Assembly (NCBI GenBank): GCA_021789915.1
Contig: JAJYIV010000004.1
Span: 1-58,757, forward strand
DNA from: a bacterium
Lineage (GTDB): Bacteria; Patescibacteriota; Patescibacteriia; UBA9934; GWF2-40-263
Reading direction: 5' to 3'
Length of the DNA: 58,757 nt
This document shows, piece by piece, positions 49,224 through 57,316 of this stretch (position 1 is the first letter of the stretch; each line of letters starts with the position of its first letter). The position numbers and the translations under genes were made by a program. The notes beneath the pieces are model-generated. The model saw nothing but the letters and a program-made list of their open reading frames with translations, was not told the origin of the DNA and searched no databases.

Positions 49224-49919
49224 ATGGCCTACGCATGGTTCGAATGGTCGCTGCTGTTCCTGGCCGTGTGGGTGTTGGTCTTCGCGACGCTTCGCCGCCG
49301 AGAGAGCCGGCGCGAGATGTGGCGAACCAGCCTTTGGACGTCGCTGTTCGGGCTCATGGAGCCGCTCTTCGTCCCGGCGTACTGGCGCCCGCCGTCGCTG
49401 TTTGACCTGGCCGCGCGCACGCGTTTCGACCTCGAGAGCTTCCTCTTCTGCTTCGCCGTGGGCGGGCTGGCCGTCGCGCTGTACGAGCGGATCGCGTCCG
49501 CAACTCATCGCACAATCGCCGAGCGCATCCGGCGGCACCCGCGGTTCCACCGCTGGTTTTTCGTCTCGGGCCCGCTGCTGTTCGCCGTCTGCTATCTTCT
49601 GACGCCGTTCAATCCGATCTACGACGTGCTGATCGGCCTTTACGGCGGGGGACTGGCCACACTGTATTGCCGGCCGGACCTCGCGCGCAAGATGCTGATC
49701 AGCGCCGCGGCCTTCGGCGCGCTGTATTTCGCCTGTTTCGTGACGCTGAACCTGGCGTACCCCGGCTACGTCGCGCGGACATGGAACCTGTCGGCGCTCT
49801 CCGGCGTCCTTGTGGCCGGCGTGCCGATTGAAGAGGTGCTCTTCGGCGTCGGCGTCGGCTTTTATTGGTCGAGCATTTACGATCATCTCGCGTGGCGAAG
49901 GGTGAAGCAGACGACGTGA
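49224..49919 (+). CDS. Lycopene cyclase domain (CrtYc/d-like) membrane protein
   Basis: Multi-TM with WNLSALSGVLVAGVPIEEVLFGVGVGFYWSSIYDHL. Confidence 0.7.
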   Translation: MAYAWFEWSLLFLAVWVLVFATLRRRESRREMWRTSLWTSLFGLMEPLFVPAYWRPPSLFDLAARTRFDLESFLFCFAVGGLAVALYERIASATHRTIAERIRRHPRFHRWFFVSGPLLFAVCYLLTPFNPIYDVLIGLYGGGLATLYCRPDLARKMLISAAAFGALYFACFVTLNLAYPGYVARTWNLSALSGVLVAGVPIEEVLFGVGVGFYWSSIYDHLAWRRVKQTT

Positions 49920-49939
49920 ATCTTCAAAACCAGCGGTGT

Positions 49940-49968
49940 TTGACAAAGAGCAAAAAACGTGATTCAAT
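49940..49968 (+). promoter_or_regulatory. Promoter of tRNA-like RNA locus 2
   Basis: TTGACA (49940-49945), 17-bp spacer, TTCAAT (49963-49968). Confidence 0.65.
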
Positions 49969-49974
49969 GTCGTC

Positions 49975-50148
49975 AACCTAGATGAGTCCTCCATGGACAA
50001 TCCTGGTGGCGAAACAAAACCCCCGCTCAAGGCAGGGGTTTTGTTTTTTGCATCGACCCGGGCAGGACCTCGGGCCCGTGGAGGTAATAGGCAACCTCGT
50101 CTAGGTCGCCACCAGAAGTTACGGGTTCGACTCCCGTCGGGTCCACCA
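49975..50148 (+). ncRNA. Candidate structured ncRNA 2: antisense leader plus terminator-like hairpin plus tRNA-like
   Basis: Leader 49977-49986 and 50003-50012 complementary to 50096-50105 and 50106-50115; hairpin CAAAACCCC..GGGGTTTTG-TTTTTT at 50015-50049. Confidence 0.7.
50072..50148 (+). tRNA. tRNA-like, alanine-identity acceptor (G3.U70, A73, encoded CCA); apparent anticodon CGC, irregular D and anticodon arms
   Basis: GGGCCCG/CGGGTCC, T-arm ACGGG-TTCGACT-CCCGT, CCA; 5-bp D-stem GAGGT/ACCTC, 4-nt variable loop. Confidence 0.65.
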
Positions 50149-50213
50149 CGCTTCGCGTGGAACATATTGTCCAGGACCACCACTGCCTCGACGCGGAAGT
50201 CGGGGTGGTTTGG

Positions 50214-50242
50214 TTTGCGCCTTTCTTGGCGTTTGCTACACT
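50214..50242 (+). promoter_or_regulatory. Promoter upstream of asnS
   Basis: TTTGCG-17-TACACT (or TTGCGC with a 16-bp spacer); same -10 as the tuf and tRNA-Pro promoters. Confidence 0.5.
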
Positions 50243-50308
50243 AAAACGGCTCTGATCGTGATGAACGGACGTTTAGAAATTAGACGATTAGACGGTTAGA
50301 CAACCGTT

Positions 50309-51604
50309 ATGCCCGCCCTTCGCATCGAAGAAATATCATCTCACGTTGGAGAAAAAATAGAGCTGCAGGGCTGGGCGTACAACTTTCGTTCCAGCGGCAA
50401 GATCTTCTTTCTCCAGCTGCGCGACGGTTCCGGCCGCGTGCAAATCGTCTACTCCGCCGCCAATCTTCCGGCGGAGCAGTGGGAGCTGCTAAACAAGCTG
50501 CGCATCGAATCGTCCGTGCGCGTTTCCGGCACGGTGAAGGAAGGCCGCCAGCCGGGGAGCTTCGAACTCGACGGCGCTTCGTTCGAGGTGGTGCAGATGG
50601 CGCCGGAGGATTATCCGATCGGCAAAAAGGAGCATGGCCCGGATTTCCTGCTGGACATGCGCCACCTGTGGCTGCGCAGCGAGCGCCAGTGGGCGATCCA
50701 GCGCGTGCGCAACACGATCATCAACGCCACGTTCGCCTATTTCAACGAGCGCGGCTTCATCAAGATCGACACGCCGATCCTGACGCCGACGGCCTGCGAG
50801 GGCACGACGGAGCTGTTCGAGATGGACTACTTCGACCTCGGCAAGGCGTATCTCGCGCAGTCGGGACAACTGTACCTCGAAGCGGCGGTGATGAGCGTCG
50901 GCCGCGCCTTTGACTTCGGGCCAGTGTTCCGCGCGGAAAAGAGCAAGACCCGCCGGCACCTCACGGAGTTCTGGATGATGGACGCGGAAGCCGCGTTCGC
51001 CGACCACGAGCAGAACCTCAAGACGCAGGAGGAACTCGTCTGCCGCATCGTCAAGGACGTGCTCGCGAAGAATCGGGCCGAGCTGGCCACGCTGGAACGC
51101 GACGTCGCGGCGCTGGAAAAGGTCCAGGCGCCGTTCGTGCGGCTCACGCACGCCGAGGCGGTCGGGAAGCTGCGCGCGCTCGGGAGCGACATCGGGCCGC
51201 TGGACGATCTGGGCGGCGACGATGAAACGATCCTCACCAAGCAGTACGACCGGCCCGTGTTCGTGGAGAAATATCCGGCGGCCGTGAAGGCGTTTTACAT
51301 GAAGCGCGATCCCGCGGATCCGCTGCGCGTGTTGAACGACGATCTGCTCGCGCCGGAAGGCTACGGCGAAGTGATCGGCGGCAGCCAGCGCGAGGACGAT
51401 TACGACGAGCTCCTCAAGCGCATCCGCGAGCACCAGCTGCCGGAGGAGGCGTTCCGGTGGTACCTCGATTTGCGGACGTACGGATCGGTGCCGCACAGCG
51501 GCTTCGGCTACGGCCTGGAGCGCCTCGTGACGTGGATCTGCGGCTTGCCGCACGTGCGCGAGTCGATTCCGTTCCCGCGCCTGATCAACCGTCTGACGCC
51601 GTAG
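50309..51604 (+). CDS. asnS: Asparaginyl-tRNA synthetase
   Basis: Class II aaRS; OB-fold start LQGWAYNFRSSGKIFFLQLRDGSG; FRAEKSKTRRHLTEFWMMDAE; GFGYGLERLVTWICGL. Confidence 0.92.
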   Translation: MPALRIEEISSHVGEKIELQGWAYNFRSSGKIFFLQLRDGSGRVQIVYSAANLPAEQWELLNKLRIESSVRVSGTVKEGRQPGSFELDGASFEVVQMAPEDYPIGKKEHGPDFLLDMRHLWLRSERQWAIQRVRNTIINATFAYFNERGFIKIDTPILTPTACEGTTELFEMDYFDLGKAYLAQSGQLYLEAAVMSVGRAFDFGPVFRAEKSKTRRHLTEFWMMDAEAAFADHEQNLKTQEELVCRIVKDVLAKNRAELATLERDVAALEKVQAPFVRLTHAEAVGKLRALGSDIGPLDDLGGDDETILTKQYDRPVFVEKYPAAVKAFYMKRDPADPLRVLNDDLLAPEGYGEVIGGSQREDDYDELLKRIREHQLPEEAFRWYLDLRTYGSVPHSGFGYGLERLVTWICGLPHVRESIPFPRLINRLTP

Positions 51605-51605
51605 T

Positions 51606-51743
51606 ATGTCCTCATCCCTTTCGTCCACGGCCGCCGCGCGTCTGCCCGTCGCCGCCTTCGCCCACGTCGCGTACCGGCGCCAGACGCCGTCCCTGCCGCG
51701 GCGCGCTCCGTCGCCGCCCGGCGCCCCGTCATCTTCCGTATGA
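51606..51743 (+). CDS. Possible 45-aa leader/small ORF coupled to aspS
   Basis: ATG at 51606 to TGA at 51741-51743 overlapping the aspS ATG (ATGA): MSSSLSSTAAARLPVAAFAHVAYRRQTPSLPRRAPSPPGAPSSSV. Confidence 0.3.
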   Translation: MSSSLSSTAAARLPVAAFAHVAYRRQTPSLPRRAPSPPGAPSSSV

Positions 51744-53056
51744 AAAACCGCCTTCTCATCGCCGACCTGCCGTCCAAGCTTGGTCAGCGCGTCCTCGTCG
51801 CCGGCTGGCTGCACCGCCTGCGCGACTTGAAGAACTTCGGCTTCGCCATCCTGCGCGACCGCACGGGCTTGGTTCAAGCCGTGCTGACGCCCGAGCAGCT
51901 CGAGCAGTTGCGCGGTCTGCAGGTCGAGACGGTCCTGTCCGTCGCCGGCACGGTCGTGGAAAAGAAATCCAAGGATCCGAATGCGCCGAAAGAGATCGAA
52001 GTGCAGGCTGAAACGCTGACGGTGCTGGCGCCCGTCACGGACGTGCCCCCCGTGGAGATCAATAACGCAGACCTGAACGTCAACCTCGACACACTGCTCG
52101 ACAACCGCGTCGTGACGCTTCGGCATCCGAAGCAGCGCGCGATTTTCCGCGTGCAGGCGGCGCTCGTGCGCGGGTTTCGGGAGTACATGCACGGCCAGGG
52201 ATTCACGGAGATCTTCTTCCCGGTGCTCTCGGGCGCCGCATCCGAGGGCGGCGCGGAGTTCTTCGACGTCAACTACTACGGCCGCCCGGCGACGCTCTCG
52301 CAGTCGGCGCAGCTTTACAAGCAGATCACCATGGGCGTGTACGAAGGCGTGTACGGGCTGTCGTATTCGTTCCGTGCGGAGAAGTTCGCCACGTCACGCC
52401 ACATCACGGAGTTCAACCAGCTCGAGTTCGAGCTCGGCTTCGTCGACGACCTGGGCGAGCTGATGGACCACGAAGAGGCGGCGATCCGCTCCATGTACGC
52501 CGCCGTCCTGCGCGAGTGCGCGGACGATTTGAAGACGATGGGCGTCACCTTGCCACCGCTCGGCGAACGCTTCCCGCGCATCACCTTGAAGGAGGCGCTG
52601 CGCCTGTACCACGACGAGGGCGGCGTGGACGAGACCGATGAGCCGGACTTGTCGCCGGCGGCGGAGAAGTGGCTGTCGCTCGAGTGGGCGCCCAAGGCGC
52701 ACGGCTCGAGCTTCGTGTTCGTGACGGATTGGTCCACGGCCAAGCGTCCGTTCTACGCGCTGCCAGACCCGAAGGATCCGAAGAACACGCTGACCTTCGA
52801 CGTGATCGGCGCCGGCAGTGAAGTGACGTCCGGCGGCATGCGCATCAACCGCTACGACCAGCAGCGGCAGCGGCTCGTCGAGAAAGGCCTGGATCCGTCG
52901 GATTTCGCGGACTACTTGATGATGCACAAGTTCGGCATCCCGCCGGAGGGCGGCTGGGCCATCGGATTGCAACGCTTCACGCAGAACGTGCTTGGACTGC
53001 CCAACATCAAGGAAGCGACGATCTTCCCGCGCGACGTGCAGCGGCTGAGGCCGTAG
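51740..53056 (+). CDS. aspS: Aspartyl-tRNA synthetase, short archaeal-type
   Basis: AGWLHRLRDLKNFGFAILRDRTG; LSGAASEGGAEFFDVNYYGRPATLSQSAQLYKQ; about 438 aa without GAD insertion. Confidence 0.9.
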   Translation: MKNRLLIADLPSKLGQRVLVAGWLHRLRDLKNFGFAILRDRTGLVQAVLTPEQLEQLRGLQVETVLSVAGTVVEKKSKDPNAPKEIEVQAETLTVLAPVTDVPPVEINNADLNVNLDTLLDNRVVTLRHPKQRAIFRVQAALVRGFREYMHGQGFTEIFFPVLSGAASEGGAEFFDVNYYGRPATLSQSAQLYKQITMGVYEGVYGLSYSFRAEKFATSRHITEFNQLEFELGFVDDLGELMDHEEAAIRSMYAAVLRECADDLKTMGVTLPPLGERFPRITLKEALRLYHDEGGVDETDEPDLSPAAEKWLSLEWAPKAHGSSFVFVTDWSTAKRPFYALPDPKDPKNTLTFDVIGAGSEVTSGGMRINRYDQQRQRLVEKGLDPSDFADYLMMHKFGIPPEGGWAIGLQRFTQNVLGLPNIKEATIFPRDVQRLRP

Positions 53057-53132
53057 CTTTGCTTTCGTCCGTCACCTGTGAGAAAGTCACGTCGCTGGCA
53101 ACCGTGCCGGCCGTTCGCAAAGGAGTCCTTTG

Positions 53133-53837
53133 ATGGGTTGGCCCGAGTTGATCGTGTTCGTCCGGCACGGCGAGTCCGCCGGCAATGTGCTGACGGTGGA
53201 GGAGCGCGCGGCGTTCGAGCAGCCGACGCACGCCTATCCGCTCACGGAGCGGGGACGGCGGCAGGCCGAAATCACGGGGGCATACGTGCGTGAACGCTTC
53301 CGTCCCTTCGACGTCTGTTGGTCTTCCTATTACCGTCGCGCCAAGGAGACGGCCGCGCTCGTGTTCCACGGGAAGGTGTACGAAGACGCGCGCCTGGCGG
53401 AAGGCCAGCGCGGCATCTATCACACGTACACGCGCGACGAATTGATGCGGTACTTTCCGAAGGAGATCGAACGCAAGAAGCGCGAAGGCCTCTACCATCA
53501 CCGGCCGATCGGCGGGGAGAACTGGCCGGACATCGAGCTGCGCATCCACAGCTTCCTCGGGACGCTCGCCCGCGACGGCGATGGGAAGCGCGTGCTGATC
53601 GTGGGCCACGGGCATTGGCTCATCCTGTTTCAGAAGCTCCTGGAGCACTTCGGCATCGAAGAAGCCGAGCGGCGGTATCGCGAAGGCGCCGTGGCGAACG
53701 CATCCGTCACGATGTTCGAGGGTTTTCCGCGCAAGACGTCCGTCTTCACGCGGCTGGTGGAGAACAAGGGAATGTACGCGGTTCCCTGGAAGGGGATACT
53801 CGAGGAAAATCCCCTGACCGTCGCCCCGCCCGTCTGA
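53133..53837 (+). CDS. Histidine phosphatase family protein
   Basis: LIVFVRHGESAGN, SSYYRRAKETAA, VLIVGHGHWL. Confidence 0.93.
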   Translation: MGWPELIVFVRHGESAGNVLTVEERAAFEQPTHAYPLTERGRRQAEITGAYVRERFRPFDVCWSSYYRRAKETAALVFHGKVYEDARLAEGQRGIYHTYTRDELMRYFPKEIERKKREGLYHHRPIGGENWPDIELRIHSFLGTLARDGDGKRVLIVGHGHWLILFQKLLEHFGIEEAERRYREGAVANASVTMFEGFPRKTSVFTRLVENKGMYAVPWKGILEENPLTVAPPV

Positions 53838-53880
53838 CGATCCTGCCCCGTCCCCGGGGCCTTTTCTTTCCATCACAACT

Positions 53881-54330
53881 TCACATCGTCTTGCTCTTGA
53901 GGAGGTCCGCCAGTCGGCCGACTTTGGCCGCGTCAGGTCCGATGACGCAGAAATAGTAGCCGGCCCTGGAGTTGCAGACGCTCGCACGGCCGGAAAAGTC
54001 ATTCGTCTGGGCCGTGCCCCCCGTCACCGCATCGGGCGACCAGGGGGTGGGGAGGATGGAAACGGCGACCAAATTGGTCGTCCCCTGTTCCGCGCCGGCA
54101 ACGGATTCGCCTACGCGGAAATAGCTGACGCCCTTCACTTGGAAACGCGAACCGGATGGGGCCTGCACGACGGGGCGCGTGAACCCCGCGGATTGCAAAT
54201 CGCTTGTGGACACGGTCAGCGACGGCGGCGCCGCCGCGCGCGAAACGGGCGGCGTCAGGAGCGCCTTTCCCGCCGCGGCGACAAGGCACAGGCCGAGGAG
54301 CGAAGCCAGGACATTGAAGGATGTGCGCAT
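53881..54330 (-). CDS. Hypothetical exported protein
   Basis: MRTSFNVLASLLGLCLVAAAGKALLT signal-like N-terminus; C-terminal part of the 346-aa ORF. Confidence 0.65.
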   Translation of the reverse strand: MRTSFNVLASLLGLCLVAAAGKALLTPPVSRAAAPPSLTVSTSDLQSAGFTRPVVQAPSGSRFQVKGVSYFRVGESVAGAEQGTTNLVAVSILPTPWSPDAVTGGTAQTNDFSGRASVCNSRAGYYFCVIGPDAAKVGRLADLLKSKTM

Positions 54331-54450
54331 AGACGATGATTGGTTGCCGCCAGTATAGCTCGAAATTCCCCTTTTGTATTTTCCATGCCGGAATCCTTTG
54401 GTTTTCCCCGGTTTGCGGTGTCGGGAACGGGCCGGTAGAATGGCCCTGCT

Positions 54451-55143
54451 ATGGCGTTTGAAGTCGTGTTGGAGCCGTTTTCCGGACCGCTTCCCCTGCT
54501 TCTTGAACTGATCGAGGATGAGAAGCTGCCGATCACAGAGGTCGCGCTCGCCCAGGTGGCGGAGGCATACCTGCGGTATCTGGACGCGCGCGAGGTGCCG
54601 TCCTCGGATCTCGCCGACTTCCTCGTTGTGGCATCCAAGCTGCTGCTCATCAAGTCCCAGGCGATCTTGCCCGAGCCGGAACCGGAAACGGAGGACGCCT
54701 CCAGGCTGGCCGACCAGCTGCGTCTGTACAAGCTCTTCGCCGATGCCGCCGGGGAGATTGAGGCCCGCTTCGGCGCCGCACCGTCCTTTGCGCGCGAGCG
54801 GCCTGCCGTCGTGCGCGCGGAAGCGTTCGCGCCGCCGGAAGGCGTCGTCCCGGACGATCTGCGCGCGTATTTCGAGCAGCTGCTCAAGCGCCTGGAGCCG
54901 TTCTTCTCCCTGCGCCAGCAATCGCTCGAGCGCGCGGTGTCCGTGCAGCAGCGCATGGAGGACATCCGCCAGGCCGTCCTCGAGCGTTCGCGCCTGAGCT
55001 TCAAGGACGTGATGGCCGGCGCGAAATCGAAAATCGACGTCGTCGTGAGCTTTCTCGCCCTGCTGGAGCTCGTGAAGCAGCGCGTCGTCCGCGCCGCCCA
55101 GTCGGACGCGTATGGCGACATCGTCATCCGGCGTATAGAGTAA
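54451..55143 (+). CDS. scpA: Segregation and condensation protein A
   Basis: LEPFSGPLPLLLELIEDEKLPITEVALAQVAEAYLRYL..SKLLLIKSQAILP. Confidence 0.93.
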   Translation: MAFEVVLEPFSGPLPLLLELIEDEKLPITEVALAQVAEAYLRYLDAREVPSSDLADFLVVASKLLLIKSQAILPEPEPETEDASRLADQLRLYKLFADAAGEIEARFGAAPSFARERPAVVRAEAFAPPEGVVPDDLRAYFEQLLKRLEPFFSLRQQSLERAVSVQQRMEDIRQAVLERSRLSFKDVMAGAKSKIDVVVSFLALLELVKQRVVRAAQSDAYGDIVIRRIE

Positions 55144-55148
55144 AGAGA

Positions 55149-55248
55149 CGGGACCTCTGAAAAACTCAGTTCTCGTCGAGCAATCTCCCCCGTGTCATCC
55201 CTCGCTGCGCTCGGGATGACACAAGAAGAGTTTTGCAGAGGTCTCAGA
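55149..55248. repeat. Large inverted-repeat element between scpA and scpB
   Basis: GACCTCTGAAAAACTC..GAGTTTTGCAGAGGTC around an inner TGTCATCC..GGATGACA palindrome. Confidence 0.85.
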
Positions 55249-55253
55249 CCGCT

Positions 55254-55802
55254 ATGAACCTGACTGCCACGATCGAATCCCTCCTGTTCGCCTCGGCCAA
55301 GCCGGTGTCCTTGGCGTCGCTCAAAAAGGCGCTGCAGGTCGAAGAGACGGCATTGCGCGAAGCCGTGGAGGACATCCGCCGCCGCTTCAACGTCGACAGC
55401 TCCGGCATCCATCTGCTGGCGCACGAGGGCCAGCTGCAGCTCATCACGAATCCGCTCGCCGCCGAGACCGTCCGCGCGTTCCTGAAGCAGGAGCAGACGG
55501 CCGAGCTGACGCGTCCGTCGCTGGAGACGCTCACGGTGATCGCGTACCGCGGGCCGATCACCAAGCCGGAGCTCGAGCAGATCCGCGGCGTCAACTGCTC
55601 GCTCATCCTGCGCAACCTCGCGGTGCGCGGGCTGGTCGAGGAGCGCGACGACGCCGCGCGCCTGCAAACGGTCTACGTCGTGTCGGTCGAGTTTCTCCGC
55701 CATCTTGGATTGCACGCCGTCGACGAGCTGCCGCGCTACGAGGAGTTCCACGCCAACGAGCACATCGACCAGATGCTGAAGGAATTGGCCGGACAGCTAT
55801 GA
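55254..55802 (+). CDS. scpB: Segregation and condensation protein B
   Basis: IESLLFASAKPVSLASLKKAL; LSLETLTVIAYRGPITKPELEQIRGVN pattern. Confidence 0.93.
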   Translation: MNLTATIESLLFASAKPVSLASLKKALQVEETALREAVEDIRRRFNVDSSGIHLLAHEGQLQLITNPLAAETVRAFLKQEQTAELTRPSLETLTVIAYRGPITKPELEQIRGVNCSLILRNLAVRGLVEERDDAARLQTVYVVSVEFLRHLGLHAVDELPRYEEFHANEHIDQMLKELAGQL

Positions 55803-56779
55803 TATTCCAGCTCTTGCTCCAAACCATCGTGGCTATCGGGCTCCTGCAGATGTATCCGCATGATGCGGGGGCGGTGGAACGCCGCGCGACGCTGCCGCAG
55901 GCCGCGCCGCGCGCCGGCGTGTACGAGGCGCTGTCCCTGTTGAACCACGCGCTGCCGCAGGCCGCCGCGTCCGGCCGCGGTCCGACCAAAGTCGACAAGA
56001 CGTCCATCGGCGTCGTGACGTCGGCCGTCAGCGCCATCGTCATGGACCGCCAAACCGGCGAGATCCTGTACGAAAAGAACGCGGACACGCCGCGTTCCAT
56101 CGGAAGCATCAGCAAGCTGATGGCGGTTCTCGTCTTCTTGCAGGGAAAGCCGAATCTGGACGCGTCCGCCTCCATACAGCCGGAGGACGTCCGATTCGGC
56201 GGCGAGCAGCACGTGGCGGTCGGCGACCAGGTGACGGTGCGGGATCTGCTGAAAGCCGCCCTGATCGGTTCGGACAACACGTCCGTCTATGCGCTCATGC
56301 GCCTGTCGGGCATGTCCGAAGGCGATTTCGTTTCCCGCATGAATGAGACGGCGGCGGACATGGGGCTGGAAAACACGACCTTCGAGGACCCGTCGGGACT
56401 GTCCCCGGAGAACCGCTCCATCGCGCCCGATCTCGCCCGCCTCGTGGACGAAGCGGTGAAGAATCCCATCATCCGGTCCCTGACCGAAATGCCGTCGGCG
56501 GACATCGTCGGCACGTCGGGCCGCGTGTACAAGGTGGAAACGACCGACGACCTGCTCGGCAGTTTCCTGAACAAGCCGCCGTATCAGATCGTCGGCGGCA
56601 AGACGGGCTATCTTCCGGAAGCCGGATATTGTTTCGGGTCCGTGTTCTCCAAAAACGGCAAGGACGAGATCGTCGTGGTCGTGCTGGGCAGCCATTCCAT
56701 GCAGGGCCGCTTCCAGGATGCCAAGGCGCTGGCGGCGTGGGCCTACAAGGCGTATGCCTGGCCGGGAGAAAACATCTGA
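55799..56779 (+). CDS. Serine-type D-Ala-D-Ala carboxypeptidase (penicillin-binding)
   Basis: SISKLMAVLVF (SxxK), SDNTSVYAL (SxN), GGKTGYLPEAG (KTG). Confidence 0.93.
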   Translation: MIFQLLLQTIVAIGLLQMYPHDAGAVERRATLPQAAPRAGVYEALSLLNHALPQAAASGRGPTKVDKTSIGVVTSAVSAIVMDRQTGEILYEKNADTPRSIGSISKLMAVLVFLQGKPNLDASASIQPEDVRFGGEQHVAVGDQVTVRDLLKAALIGSDNTSVYALMRLSGMSEGDFVSRMNETAADMGLENTTFEDPSGLSPENRSIAPDLARLVDEAVKNPIIRSLTEMPSADIVGTSGRVYKVETTDDLLGSFLNKPPYQIVGGKTGYLPEAGYCFGSVFSKNGKDEIVVVVLGSHSMQGRFQDAKALAAWAYKAYAWPGENI

Positions 56780-56782
56780 GAT

Positions 56783-57271
56783 ATGCATCCGCTCGCTTCT
56801 TTTTTTCTCGGCTGGCCGCCGTGGCTCGCCACGGCGGCCCTCGCGGCCGTCCCGCTGACGGAGGTGCGCGCGGCCGTGCCTCTCGGGCTGGAAGTCTTCC
56901 GTCTTTCGCCGTGGGCCGCCGTCTGGTGGTCTTTCCTCGGGAGCCTCGTCCCCATGCCTTTCGTGTTTTGGCTGTTCCCGCCGTTTTTGCGCCTTGCGGA
57001 ACGCCGCCTGCCGCCCCTGCACCGCTTTCTGGACAAGCACATCCGGGCCTTGGAGGCCAGGCATCGCTCCTCCTACGAGCGGTGGGGCACGTTCACACTT
57101 TTCCTTTTTATCGCCCTGCCGATCCCGGGCTCCGGCGTGTGGAGCGCCTCGCTCCTGGCCATTCTGTTCGACATCAAGCGGCCGTATGCCGCGGCCGCCA
57201 TCGTCGCGGGAGTTTTCGCCGCCTGCTTGTTCGTCCTCGGCGTGACGCTTGGGGCCGTGAGGATTTTTTAG
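56783..57271 (+). CDS. Small multidrug export-type membrane protein
   Basis: PLTEVRAAVPLGLEVFRLSPW..FIALPIPGSGVWSASLLAILFDI. Confidence 0.75.
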   Translation: MHPLASFFLGWPPWLATAALAAVPLTEVRAAVPLGLEVFRLSPWAAVWWSFLGSLVPMPFVFWLFPPFLRLAERRLPPLHRFLDKHIRALEARHRSSYERWGTFTLFLFIALPIPGSGVWSASLLAILFDIKRPYAAAAIVAGVFAACLFVLGVTLGAVRIF

Positions 57272-57316
57272 CGGGCATCGTGTATGCTCCCTCCAAAGGA
57301 GGTCTGACCACCGCAC

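Noticed and set aside
50072-50148. Calling locus 2 a canonical tmRNA (ssrA)
   Set aside because: The TTCGACT T-loop and G3.U70 are tmRNA-like, but there is no tag ORF, resume codon or GGAUUCGACGGG-type 5' domain, and a D-arm is present.
50489-52192. 567-aa minus-strand ORF over asnS/aspS
   Set aside because: Shadow ORF crossing two real genes.
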